A DNA stretch of 30,065 nucleotides from Russula earlei (taxonomy: Eukaryota; Basidiomycota; Agaricomycetes; Russulales; Russulaceae), in assembly GCA_025769875.1 (NCBI GenBank), contig JAGFNK010000614.1, forward strand, positions 1 to 30,065, given 5' to 3'. Below are positions 1 through 9,260 of this stretch, in pieces (position 1 is the stretch's first letter; each line of letters starts with the position of its first letter). Made by a program: the position numbers and the translations under genes. The notes under the pieces are model-generated. The model ran no database searches. It saw only the letters and a list, made by a program, of their open reading frames with translations, and had not been told where the DNA came from.

Positions 1-610
1 CAGTTCGAATTTCTGCCTGCTGCTGTCTATGGCCAGATGGTACAGTAACATCCTCAGTCCCAGCATCTTCAGCATCTGAGGAGATGGAGGATGTGCTGAG
101 GTTGAAGTCTTCATCATCCACAGCAGCGTGTGAAAGAATATTCTGTCCAAAGTCGAAATTAGTTTTTGTTGATTATATAATCAAATATACATGCAGGTGT
201 TCCAGCCGAAAATTGAGATCCATGAGCTGTAGAAGGTCCAGAGCTGATGAAAGGATCATCGAGACCAGATCCCTGAGCCTGATTGAGCTGTAATGTACTG
301 CCACTAGCTGTAGTCACAATAGGGTCAAATGTAACACGATGAGGATGTCGTCTTGGAGTTGACAAGGCCGATGCTGCTGTTGTTGCGGCCGCAGTTGGTG
401 TGACTAATGATTATTACCAGAAATGTTAGTGCTGGTAACACCACACAGTTTTGAAAGCCACATACGTTGAACAGAAAATGTTGTTTGGAGTATACCACCA
501 GGAAGATGAACATCTTCTGTTGCCTGATCCTGACCTGTTGCACGAGCCTGCTTTGTTGACCTCCTCCTAGGTGATGGTGTCACAGGGTTCCGTCTCTTTC
601 CCCTAGCCAT
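1..610 (-). CDS. N-terminal exons of an unidentified Ser/Thr-rich protein, partial
   Basis: The gene runs leftward from an ATG at 610-608 (MARGKRRNPVTPSPRRRSTK) and leaves the window at base 1. Exon 1 is 610-418. A 41-base GT-AG intron (417-377) joins it in frame to exon 2, which continues SALSTPRRHPHRV. Exon 2 ends near 191-195, before an intron ending at 143. Exon 3 (142-1) opens with NILSHAAVDDEDFNLST and is acidic and serine-rich. The exon 2/3 junction keeps the frame only with an unusual GC donor at 194; the nearby GT donor at 190 gives an immediate stop, so the second intron is uncertain. The visible protein has a basic start, low complexity and no domain I recognise; it looks disordered. 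CpG is only moderately low here. It could belong to a host gene or a transposon. Confidence 0.5.
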
Positions 611-880
611 TCTATAAGCAATTCTGAGAATGAAGATGTTGCCAAGATGCCAAAGGAGCACTGAGGAGTGTCGATGATGGCCTGCAAGATAAGAGTTGTG
701 CGTTACTCAACTTGCATGCAGCAGCTTGCAAAGGGCTTACACCTCTCCGTCACGGGCATTGACCATTGCCTGCTGCCTCCGATTTCTCTCCTCCCCCTCC
801 CATGTCAAGTCCTTGTCACTTGCTCACTCCATTCCTCCATTCCCCTCCTCATCCAGGTTCCCCACCTCTTGGCCAAGTAC
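611..880. other. Intergenic spacer, divergent
   Basis: This short spacer separates the leftward gene from the rightward RPN10 relic. Around 775-870 it is C/T-rich with repeated CTCC and CATTCCTC words, as in fungal promoters. No clear TATA box was found. Confidence 0.4.
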
Positions 881-1990
881 TGTGACAATTGACATCGGAA
901 ACGTGATGCCGCGCCATGAGATTCTCCCGAAACAAAACCCCCACCGAACGCTCGTCCCTCTTAGCCTGGAGGTGCTCATCACGCACACCAAAGAGCTCGG
1001 CCAGATCCTTGCGGCTGTGCACCAGACATCTACCAACCTCGGCCGGATGGCGTCCATCCCAACCGTGATCACGATCACGCAGCTCGCGCTCAAGCACTGG
1101 TAGAACAAGAACCTCCACCAGTGCATCGTTGTCTTTGTCGGCTCCCTGCTCGAGGACGCCTCACCCGACACTGAACATGCCCTGGTCCACCTTGCCAAGA
1201 AGCCCCAGAAGGACAACGTTGCACTCAACATTGTTGCCTTTGGTGACGGCATCGAGGACGCCGGCGAGGGTGGCCACAGCATCCTCCATGCCTTTGTCGA
1301 GACCGCCTCTTCCGACAACTCGTAATGTCCCCCCCTTAAATTTCTGTAGCCTGCTTACGAATCCAGACCACTTGTGTTTTCTCAGTCACTCGTCCTCCAG
1401 ACATTACCCTCGCCGTCCCTCCCGTCTCACACCTCTCCTCCATCATCTTCAACTCCCCGATCCTGGCCGGCGACCGCGGCATCCCAGACGAGCTTGTCGC
1501 CGTTCCCGGCTGTGTGGGCGGCGCTGCCGGCACCGGTGGCGTGTCGCATTTTTCGTCTGGCATAGACCCCAGCCTCGACCCCGAGTTGGCCATGGTACGT
1601 CCTCCGTCCTCCGACAACGAAACTCAGCATACAAACCAAAAACAAAACAAAACAAAAAAACAGGTTCTGCGGATGTCCATGGAAGAGGCCGCACGGCAGG
1701 TGGCTGCCAACGCCCCGCCCCAACCGCCACCGGGTGCAGCTGCGCCAGCAGCGGCTGGTCCAGACGGTGCGCCCACGCAACCTTCTCACCCGGTGGCTGC
1801 CACTGATGAAGGTGAAGAGGCGGATTTGCAGACGCTCACACTCTCCAAAAGGTCGCACCGTGCCCGACGTCGAGATGACCGAGGAACATGAGAGGGAAGA
1901 GGATCTGACGGAGGAAGAGATGATTATGCAGGCCATCGTGATGAGCGTGCACCCCGAGGCGGAATCGGACGTGCAGGGCATGTGGAAGGT
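881..1990 (+). pseudogene. RPN10: Decayed copy of 26S proteasome ubiquitin receptor RPN10 (PSMD4)
   Basis: RPN10 binds polyubiquitin in the 19S lid/base through an N-terminal VWA domain and C-terminal ubiquitin-interacting motifs (UIMs). Signature stretches appear in order: VTIDIGN near 881; LEVLITHTKELGQILAAVHQ and TQLALKH (965-1097); NKNLHQCIVVFVGS; LAKKPQKDNVALNIVAFGDG; FNSPILAGDRGIP; SGIDPSLDPELA; then UIM 1 across an intron (LRMSMEEAARQ) and UIM 2 (LTEEEMIMQAIVMSVHPEAE). Two introns with good ends remain (1322-1385 and 1595-1663), so this is a DNA-level duplicate and not a reverse-transcribed copy. It is broken by TAG at 1101-1103, a shift near 1398 and a shift near 1850, and much of the first VWA segment is lost. 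An intact RPN10 should exist elsewhere in the genome. Confidence 0.88.
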
Positions 1991-2099
1991 CAGTCGGATG
2001 ATTGTGCACCACCTCACAAGCAGCGCGCTCATCGGGCATCCAGGTTTTGACCATCAATGTAAATTTGATGGTCATGAATTTGACAAGTGCGCGACAGCA
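1991..2099 (+). other. Junction between the RPN10 and histidine kinase relics
   Basis: About 110 bases separate recognisable RPN10 sequence from recognisable kinase sequence, on the same strand. A short inverted word lies inside (TGACCATCAA at 2047-2056 and TTTGATGGTCA at 2063-2073). I see no transposon end. The two genes are functionally unrelated. Confidence 0.5.
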
Positions 2100-3400
2100 T
2101 CCAGAAGAACACCGCCGCTAGGGAAGCCGCCGAACTCGCCAACCGTAGTAAATCCGAGTTCCTGGCCAACATGTCCCACGAGATAAGGTTGGCCTGGTGG
2201 ATTGGATATCTCGAAAAGCGAGTGCCACGGAACTAATTATTGAGCACAAGTATGTTAACTAACATAACGATCAGTCGAAGCTGGTCGGATGACCATAGAG
2301 CAAGTCTCCTTCTCGCTCCGGCAGACTATTTTAGGAATCCAACCCTCGTCGTCCGCGCATCACAGAACAACTTGGACCTCACTTACTAGATCCTGACATT
2401 CCAGACCAGCTCATTGGTGATTCCCTCCGCCTCCGGCAAGTTATCGCAGACCTAGTGGGCAACGCGATCAAGTTCACACCATCTAAAGTCCCCAAGAAGG
2501 GTCACGTCGCGCTCAGTTGCCGTCTACTCGCCCTTGACGATTCTAGTGTGACCCTCGAGTTCTGCGTCTTGGACACCGGCATTGGTATTGCCAAGGACAA
2601 GCTGAATTTTAACTTTGACACTTTTGCACAGGCGGACGGTTCTACGACAAGGGTGCGTGCTGTTTTACCTTTCTGCATTTTTTTCTTGACACGCCAGCTT
2701 TTCTCAGAAGGAATACAGAGGAACGGAATAGGGCTGTCGATTTCGAAACGCCTCGTTGCTCTTATGGCTGGAAGTATGCGGGTCGAAAGTGAGATTGGCA
2801 AGGGTAGTAAGTTCTTCACCATCACGTCCCAAATTGGCCAGCTGTCCATGGACGCGACGCTTGCCAAGATGGCGCCATTTGGGAACTATTTTATTCGTTG
2901 ATATGCTATACGACAACATTGCGGTGGTGGATTGGATACAGGAACTCGGACTCAGGCCTTACATGATTCACGATCCTCTCGAAGTCGCAGATAAGGCTAC
3001 ATGCCCCCCCACACATCGATACTATCGCCGTCGATTCGCTCAACGTGGTAAGTTTCAATATCGTGTTTACGGACGATGTACGGCAGACCGAGACGATCCG
3101 TGAGTATGAGCATTTGCGGTACATACCCATCGTCTTATCAGCACCGGTGCTCCCCACAATCCGTGATATCTGTCTACCCTGTGCTGATCTGACGAGTTTC
3201 ATCAAAGCCTTCCTTGTTTGAACTGTACGTAACATTGCCTATCATATGACACTAGCTGCTGACCCATTGTTCCGCGTAGTGAAATGGTGTCTGGATAACA
3301 GCATAAGCTCCGAGGTCACGACACCCGTGAGCACACAGGACCTGGCGTCGGCGCTCATCTCCGCCCTCGGAAGAAAAGAAGTAAAAATTAGCAATGTTTT
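2100..3400 (+). pseudogene. Fragment of a group III (Nik1-like) hybrid histidine kinase
   Basis: The intact family is a cytosolic osmosensing kinase with HAMP repeats, a histidine acceptor, an ATPase domain and a receiver; it acts upstream of the HOG pathway and is the target of phenylpyrrole fungicides. Here only the middle survives: [19 protein letters not shown] followed by SHEIR (acceptor His codon 2177-2179), LDIS near 2202, EAGRMTIEQVSFSLRQT, the N box LVGNAIKFT (from 2452), the G1 box DTGIGIAKDKL, FDTFAQADGSTTR, the G2 region GIGLSISKRL, then LFVDMLYDN, LGLRPY and KWCLDNSISS. Introns remain at 2653-2707 and 3048-3086. Damage includes loss of roughly 35 codons after SHEIR, a one-base loss in the G2 region near 2726, and shifts near 2340, 2885 and 3005. 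It stops before the receiver. The HAMP region is also missing: RPN10 sequence lies about 100 bases upstream. Confidence 0.88.
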
Positions 3401-3417
3401 CCATGTCCACTGTAAGG

Positions 3418-3804
3418 TATCTGGCCGGGAAACTCACATGACCTGTACCAGGCCCCTTGCGTGCCGCGCGTCTCCTTCATTCGTCCCTCGCTCACGCGTC
3501 CTCCTTCCTATCCTCCTTCCTTTCCTTCTCTCTCGCGCACTCGCCTTTCGATGTCATCCCCAACTCTGCGCCCGGGAACTGCGACAACACCCCAGTCCGA
3601 TCGCCTTCGACGTCATGCGCCTCGCCTTCAACGCCTCGCCCTCAATGCCTCGCTGCCAATGCCTCGCTCGCCCGCCACACGTCTACGCGCAGACACCGTG
3701 ACGCACGCGCCTCGTCATCACCGCCCTACGCGAGGACTCACTGCCCATAGCGTCTCGCCCCCGATGTCATCACCTCGCTGCCTCGCGCTCTCGGACTTGG
3801 AGTA
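3418..3804 (+). repeat. Left arm of the long inverted repeat
   Basis: This arm is C/T-rich and CpG-rich, with GCCTCGCC and AATGCCTCGC words repeated between 3600 and 3675. It pairs with 4460-4735. A target-site duplication could not be defined. Confidence 0.6.
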
Positions 3805-4030
3805 GCACTACAGTAGCACTTTTGTATTTAAGATCAGTAGCCACCATTTTGTACAGTAGCTAATGGATCAAATGAACAGCTTTCTAGTATTCGCGTTGGC
3901 CCTCTTGTCTGCCTGAAGAACACTTTGACTCCCTCAAGATCTTCCTCTTTTCCTTCAAGAACACAGGCCCGGGCAGGCTTACGGGTGTGCAGACGGCGAG
4001 TGGACGTGTGCTTGCATTGATGCCTCAGTC

Positions 4031-4214
4031 GTCGCGAGAGCATTCTCAAAATGGAAAGTCGATACTGTAGTCGTAGATCCAAAAGTAGAAATGGCCCAAA
4101 TGGGATGGCTTGAATTGGCTCAGCCAATGAGAGGCGTCGAGAGCGTTCTCAAAATGGAAAGTAGATCCAAAAGTAGAAATGGCTCAAATGGGACGGCTCG
4201 AATCGGCTCAAGCC
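4031..4214 (+). repeat. Imperfect direct duplication of about 80-95 bases inside the element
   Basis: The two copies are 4031-4125 and 4135-4214. Both carry TTCTCAAAATGGAAAGT, AGATCCAAAAGTAGAAATGG and a CAAATGGGA-GGCT word. The first copy holds about 15 extra bases (CGATACTGTAGTCGT) that the second lacks. Confidence 0.8.
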
Positions 4215-4267
4215 GCAAGCCGTGGCTTGGCTCGGTCCGGCTCACCCAATCTGGCCAAGCCATTGCT

Positions 4268-4298
4268 GAGCCGAGCCGAGCCGAGCCGAGCCGAGCCG
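4268..4298 (+). repeat. GAGCC pentanucleotide microsatellite
   Basis: About six tandem GAGCC units follow a run of looser GGCTCGG/GGCTCA words. The tract lies in the middle of the inverted-arm element. Confidence 0.9.
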
Positions 4299-4459
4299 TG
4301 ACAGCACTAGGCGAGAGCATAATGACGAGGGGAAGGGAAGAGTGTCGCAGGTGGAGGAGACTAGTGGCAGAGGGGATGGATGAGAACAAAGGAGGGCGAG
4401 ACACGGGCGAACGGCGATGATGTCATGCCGTAGGTCGATGCTTGGAGGAGCCGAGCTCC

Positions 4460-4735
4460 GACTCCAAGACCGACGGGGGAGGCGTTGAGCAGTGAGGCGA
4501 GTGACGTCAGAGGCGATCGAACTGAGCCATTGTTGCCATTCCTGGGCATAGAGTGGGCGACGCGAGGGGATGACATCGAAAGGGGAGCATGAGATGGAAG
4601 GAGAAAGAGGGGAAAGGAGTGGCGATAGTTGGTGGGGAGGAAAGAAGGGGTGAGGCGAGAGCGAGAGCAAGGGAACTTGAAGCGCGGGAGGTGCAAGGTG
4701 CTGATACGAGTCACGTCACTTTCCAGGCCAGCGGA
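4460..4735 (-). repeat. Right arm of the long inverted repeat
   Basis: This is the inverted, shorter counterpart of 3418-3804. The best-matching block is at 4566-4583, with a second match at the inner end (4460-4471). Confidence 0.6.
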
Positions 4736-4760
4736 CTCACAACACACCTTACATCAGTAA

Positions 4761-4900
4761 GATACATAGTGCAATATAAAAACCAACTGTCTCCATAGAG
4801 CAATGTAGTGAACCAAGTGTCTCCATAGAGCAATGTAACAAAATGATCGTCTCCATAGAGCAATGTAACAAACCGATTATCTCCATAGTCAACCATGATT
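4761..4900 (+). repeat. 30-base tandem repeat, about 4.5 units
   Basis: The core CTCCATAGAG starts at 4791, 4821 and 4851, and again as CTCCATAGTC at 4881, so the period is exactly 30. The unit is roughly GTCTCCATAGAG, CAATGTAACA, AACCGA. A diverged first unit starts at 4761 (CATAGTGCAATATAAAAACC). The units are homogenised in the centre and decayed at both ends, as in a minisatellite. Confidence 0.92.
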
Positions 4901-5060
4901 TTGATCGTCCTACATAGTGATATGTAGACTTGGTTTAATCTACTGTGCCTACATAAGTATAGTCATCAACTACTGGAACTACATTGAGCAATATAGACTT
5001 ACTACGATGCTATAGAGCACTACATAGTATGTTGTTGTGCTATGGTGTCTATGGAGTCTA
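4901..5060 (+). repeat. Scattered, decayed relatives of the 30-base unit
   Basis: CATAGTGATATGTAGAC, CATTGAGCAATATAGAC, CTATAGAGCACTACATAG and GTCTATGGAGTCTAC echo the neighbouring tandem unit without a fixed period. They suggest an older, larger array. No gene is visible. Confidence 0.5.
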
Positions 5061-5099
5061 CAGAATTAAGCGGTGTCTACGGACCGGACCGGTTTTTCC

Positions 5100-5290
5100 T
5101 GATGTGTAAAGACCGTGACTATGTATAATGTTGGTTATAAGAAGTAATGTAAGGGAGCGTATAGTACTAACCTCAGTCTTGTATGCAAAAGGTTGTATGC
5201 AAAAGGCTGAGGGAAAAAACGAACAACAACTAGTCGGATTATTTACACATACGGTCCGAGATTGTCCGTTCACACACCACCTGGTGGCTG
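5100..5290 (-). repeat. Dispersed repeat, copy A
   Basis: The reverse complement reads GTGAACGGACAATCTCGGAC, CGTATGTGTAAATAAT, GTTGTTCGTTTTTT, then CAAGACTGAGGTTAGTAC. The same words in the same order occur on the + strand at 12980-13070. Copy A holds a private duplication of TTGTATGCAAAAGG (starting near 5179 and 5193). Two copies in opposite orientation about 7.8 kb apart imply a mobile or once-mobile repeat. I cannot tell whether it is an LTR fragment or a MITE. Confidence 0.7.
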
Positions 5291-5345
5291 CATGCCCAAT
5301 AACTATCACGCCGTAACCAGTGGAACAGGTCACAGCAAATTTCAT

Positions 5346-6125
5346 GCCAACAGCTTATAATGTAGGCAAGGTGGAGAACTGACATACCATCCATAGATGA
5401 TGACAGGGCTGACCATGGTCTAGAGTGTGTGCATGTTGACAGCGATGTACTCCTTTGAAAACAGGCCCGTATTGAAATTTGTCATAAAGATGCACGCAAA
5501 GATACCCTTGCATAGATTATGATATCATCCACAACAAACATGAACAGTGAGACAGACATACAGGTGAGACAATCATCATGAGGAGCGAACAGAAGACGCC
5601 CCCACAGAGAAGATAGTTACATTGCCCTGGGAATACTACGCATCAGCAAAACTGTCACCAGAAGTGACTAGAATTACTACATTAGGTCATTTCTAGTACA
5701 CTCTAGTTCGTTCTAGGTGATTCTAGTAGGATGTAGTTTTCCTGATAGTAATGTCCACTCTCGCGTAGAACGGCAGCTGCCGTTCCTATCGTTCTCTATC
5801 AAGGAGCACTCTTCCCACATCATATCATCGGCATTGGGTGACTTGCCATGTCTGCAATATGGATGAGTGTCAGTGTGCGAGGGAATATGGCTAAAGTCAG
5901 CGTTGTAACAACATGGACACCTGCTGATCGTGGATCCCGTGGTAGTTCTAGACATTCCTCGACAGGTGGCGAGTGCCATTGAGGATAACTCGTCCGTTCT
6001 GTTCACTGGATTGAAGAATGTGTAGAATGCAAGTCAGAACCAAAGACATACATACATGAATTCTGAGGGAGGCAAGCAGCGGAGAACTGCCGGCCCGTGG
6101 GTAATTCCGGACTATCATCACCTTA
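5346..6125. other. Spacer without a recognised gene
   Basis: Reading frames on the minus strand between 5713 and 6214 are short, and I recognise no domain in them. A cluster of TTCTAG words lies at 5688-5732. The spacer ends where the leader shared by the F-box copies begins. Confidence 0.4.
5688..5732 (+). repeat. TTCTAG word cluster
   Basis: TTCTAG or CTCTAG followed by T/G-rich bases occurs four times within 45 bases. It is a degenerate short tandem array of unknown role. Confidence 0.55.
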
Positions 6126-6419
6126 CCCTCAGACGCTACCATAGGCTCAATCCTAACTGATGAGCTTTCGCCTGTAAGTCGAGCTAGGAGGGTCACCATA
6201 CCTGAAGTCATCACTAATCTTCACGTAGTCGTACTCGGCGACTCCGTTGTCACGTCTCCTCATTATGTACTGGCTTCATCCAGTCATTATTGCCTTGCAC
6301 CGCACACTCCTCGACTACGATGGGTGTTCCCTCCCAACTTGAAGCCTCGTTGGAAACAAGTCCTTGTGAACATCGCCAGGGTGTGTATTATTGCTCAGTG
6401 TCCATAACGACCAATGACC
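6126..6419 (+). promoter_or_regulatory. Conserved 5' leader of F-box copy 1
   Basis: CAGACGCTAC, GAGCTTTCGCC, GTCGAGC, then (A/G)TCA..AA.CTTCAC and TCCAGTCATTATTGCC also occur upstream of copies 2, 3 and 4. The ATG at the start of the MPEV reading frame in copies 3 and 4 is ATA here, and the later ATG at MTxTDQ is also ATA. Confidence 0.7.
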
Positions 6420-7786
6420 AGTCGATTTTAGACCGGGTGACAATCAACACACTCCCCGATGATGTCCTTGTGGAAATATTCCATTTCTATGCGAATCAAA
6501 GCATATTGACGAACGAATGGCATACACTGGTCCATGTATGTCAAAGATGGCGACATGTCGTGTTTGCGTCGCCACGTCGCCTGAACCTGCGTCTCGAGTA
6601 CACAGGAGAGAGACCGATGTCTGAGATGCTGGACGTCTGGCCAGTCTTGCCTGTGGAGATGAATCATGCTCTCGAACTCTCGAACTCTTGGGAAAACGTA
6701 GCTGTTGCCCTCGAATCGGAGCACCGCCATCACATATGTCAAATCAACTTGCCCCGCATTCCAATATCACATTGGGAAAGATTCACAGCAGCGATGCAGA
6801 AACCATTCCCGGAGCTGACATATCTGCGGTTTCGGGTAGAAGACAACACTGTGGCGTCCCTCCCGGATTCGTTCTTGGGCGGATCCGCCCCACTTCTACG
6901 AGAACTCAGGTTGGCGAATTGTCCGTTTCCAGGAATTCCAAAACTACTTTTGTCTACCAATCAACTTGTCGTTCTTAGCCTTTTCAATATTCCTTATTCC
7001 GGTTACATTTCGCCCCAGGATTTGGTCACCGCCCTGTCGGCCATGTCCAGACTTGAAACCCTTCACCTTCAATTCCAAGTCCCTCGATATCCGGCAACTC
7101 GACCTCCACCTCCGCTCACACGATCTGTCCTCCCCGCTCTCACCGAACTTACGTTCTGCGGCGTTCACGAGTACTTGGAAGACTTTGTGGCCCAAATCGA
7201 GGTTCCTTTGCTCACCACACTCTACGTAGCATTCTTCATGGACATTGACTTTGTGATCCCGCAACTCCACCGGTTGATCAAAAAGACAGAGTCGTTCAAG
7301 ACATGCGACAGGGCAACTGTGTACACTTCCGATCGTGCGATTCGATTAACAGTTTACAGAGGCACAAATCAGCTCCCGGCGCTCACGTTAGAAATCAGCT
7401 GCAGAGAGTTGGATCGGCAGCTTGCATCGCTGGCCAAGGTCTGCAGCTCATCCCTTCCTCTCCTCTCCGCTTTGGTACAGCTCGACATCACGGATTATGC
7501 TCCTCAATCACGCTGGAAAGATGGCATGGAAACCACTCAATGGCTAGCACTCCTGGCCCCGTTTATTGCTGTGAAGGATCTGCGCCTAACCCATCAAGTT
7601 GGGCCACATGTCTGCCAAGCGCTGGAAGACCTCGCCGGAGAAAGAGTAACAGAAGTCTTACCCACGCTCCAGAACATTTTCTTGGAGCGCCTCGAGCCAT
7701 TGGGATCAGTTCCGGAATATATCGAAAGATTCGTCGCCGCGCGAAAACTCTCTGATCACCCTGTGGCTGTCCACCATTGGGAATAG
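6290..7786 (+). CDS. F-box protein with LRR-like C-terminus, copy 1 (intact)
   Basis: This is a 498-residue frame without introns. F-box proteins recruit substrates to SCF (SKP1-cullin-F-box) ubiquitin ligases. The F-box is at about residues 52-98 (TINTLPDDVLVEIFHFY, then WHTLVHVCQRWRHVVFASPR). After it come irregular leucine-rich segments such as SAPLLRELRLANC, LVVLSLFNIP, LVTALSAMSRLETL and VLPALTELTF, a layout common in expanded Agaricomycete families. The Met that starts copies 3 and 4 (MTxTDQ) is Ile here, so translation must begin upstream; 6290 is the first ATG and 6320 an alternative, and neither is confirmed. The first ~45 residues align with leader DNA in the other copies, so this N-terminus may be newly acquired. 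The remainder is close to copy 4 along its length. The substrate is unknown. Confidence 0.85.
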   Translation: MPCTAHSSTTMGVPSQLEASLETSPCEHRQGVYYCSVSITTNDQSILDRVTINTLPDDVLVEIFHFYANQSILTNEWHTLVHVCQRWRHVVFASPRRLNLRLEYTGERPMSEMLDVWPVLPVEMNHALELSNSWENVAVALESEHRHHICQINLPRIPISHWERFTAAMQKPFPELTYLRFRVEDNTVASLPDSFLGGSAPLLRELRLANCPFPGIPKLLLSTNQLVVLSLFNIPYSGYISPQDLVTALSAMSRLETLHLQFQVPRYPATRPPPPLTRSVLPALTELTFCGVHEYLEDFVAQIEVPLLTTLYVAFFMDIDFVIPQLHRLIKKTESFKTCDRATVYTSDRAIRLTVYRGTNQLPALTLEISCRELDRQLASLAKVCSSSLPLLSALVQLDITDYAPQSRWKDGMETTQWLALLAPFIAVKDLRLTHQVGPHVCQALEDLAGERVTEVLPTLQNIFLERLEPLGSVPEYIERFVAARKLSDHPVAVHHWE

Positions 7787-8040
7787 GACATGAGCAGAAT
7801 TGATGAGTTCTTTACAAGTATGCTTCCCATGTAATTAGCAGCTGATATCATTTGCCCTCTGTGCGGTTGCTATTGCTTGATTCCAAGCACCCTTGTCACT
7901 GTACCATTACTCAGATCTCATCTATTGAACTGAATGCAGAACACAGCTCTCGTTATGTAGAAACACTCGTCTGAGGCACTTACACGCAAGGATCGAATCA
8001 GGTGCCGGTGTGATACACCTTGGCAATACATCCACAATGA
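7787..8040 (+). other. 3' flank of F-box copy 1, shared with copies 2 and 4
   Basis: GATGAGTTCTTTA, TAATTAGCA, CTGATATCA, GCAGAACA.AGCTCTCGTTA and AGCAATACATC-like words recur downstream of copy 2 (12256-12580). The first ~90 bases also recur downstream of copy 4 (26815-26908, reversed). It is probably 3' UTR and flank carried along in the duplications. Confidence 0.7.
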
Positions 8041-9260
8041 CCTCCGGATCTATCACCGATTTGCAATGCCTCGATAAAGTATCCCACTATGAGTAACAAT
8101 ACTAGGACAAAGGTCATGGAACACCCGAGTAGGTTCACTCTATCCTTGAGGGAAAAGTGAATGACCATCCAATACAGTAAATATTCCGTGAGGCCAGGGA
8201 ATGGCAGTCATGATGGACACTGTGAAGGGCAACCTGCCCGTGACCCAATTGTGAGCGCGGGGAGAAGCGGGAAACGGCGAGAACGACAGATACTGTGAAG
8301 AGCTGAGGAGATAAAGCAAAGGGCGAAGAAACGAATGTGAGGAACCATACTCCCATGCTGTGGCCGAGTGCAGACCATACGAGCATGACTAGGGCGTCCG
8401 ACACGCGGGGCATATGCTCTTGAGCGTAAGGCCGCAGAGTCCCTCATTGCGATGCGAGCGTTGATAGTTTCCAAGGCTGGACTTGTTCTTATTTCATCCA
8501 CTGCATGGCCCCAGATACGAGACGAGCTGGTACAGACGGCGCAGACGGCGCAGATTGATGGGATGGCAAAACAAGAGTATTTTGCCTACATCATTGAAGC
8601 CCCTAGGTGTTACGCTGAATTGTACGAATCATGTACTCAACCCTGGAACTCTCGGTCAATCAGACTCAACCGACGCTACACGTGCAAGATGAGAGTCCAA
8701 AGCCACGTATTCGCCCTTCACGTTAGCACCAATCTACCAAACTGATCACCGCCCCACCAACATGCAGCGAGGGGATCCCTTGGAAATCACCATATAGTGT
8801 TTGAGTTCTTGCAAGAGAAAGCTGCTGTGCAAACCTCGCTCACCAAGAATGGGGTCATATATCACAAAGAGCGGTCTGTCGCCACCCGCATCCAAGCCGA
8901 GCCAGGGGTCGTAGAATTCGAGCAGGACGATCGATCCGTCAAGCCCAGCGAGCAGCAAGCTGTGCACATGTGTCCGGCTCCGGTCAGGCATGCGCTGGAT
9001 CCAGAAGCCCACACGCCGTATAACAGCAAAAGAACGGAAACCACGACTGCACATATGAGGAACGGTCACGATCTGCACGGCGGCGCGTCCCTCCGCACGT
9101 CGTCTGAGCGATCACCTTGTGCACAGTACCGGAACCATTGCCGTCCATGAAAAGGTAGTGCGAGCATGCCTTTGGAGGTGTCGGATGACGGGTATGTGTA
9201 TGCAAAATGGGTTGTAGCTATCAGAGATGCGTGGATTTGGGGGAATGACAACGTGGGATG
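8041..9260. other. Unresolved region with overlapping short frames
   Basis: On the minus strand, 9078-8746 (110 codons) and 8413-8135 (92 codons, with hydrophobic stretches) are open. On the plus strand 8797-9150 is open across the same bases. None shows a domain I recognise, and I could not build a consistent spliced model. It may be an unknown multi-exon gene or relic on the minus strand, or chance. Confidence 0.25.

Larger units (their letters stand above)
3418..4735. mobile_element. About 1.3 kb element with long imperfect inverted arms (foldback or MITE-like)
   Basis: Read on the + strand, 3418-3804 resembles the reverse complement of 4460-4735. Matching landmarks include the outer GGCC-GGAAA word; CCCGCGCTTC against CCGCGCGTCTC; CCTTTCGATGTCATCCCC (3544-3561) against its complement at 4566-4583; GATCGCCT followed by GACGTCA; and CGGACTTGGAGT (3793-3804) against ACTCCAAGACCG (4460-4471). 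The left arm has over 100 extra bases made of degenerate AATGCCTCGC words. The interior (3805-4459) has no convincing gene but holds a direct repeat and a GCCGA run. The element abuts the truncated end of the histidine kinase relic. Reading frames here are low-complexity Ser/Pro/Arg and are not credible proteins. Confidence 0.65.

Noticed and set aside
4091..4420. 109-codon frame across the GAGCC run
   Set aside because: It translates the direct duplication and microsatellite; repetitive and not conserved-looking.
8746..9150. Overlapping open frames on both strands (110 and 117 codons)
   Set aside because: Neither shows a recognisable domain, and overlap on both strands suggests chance; kept only as an unresolved region.
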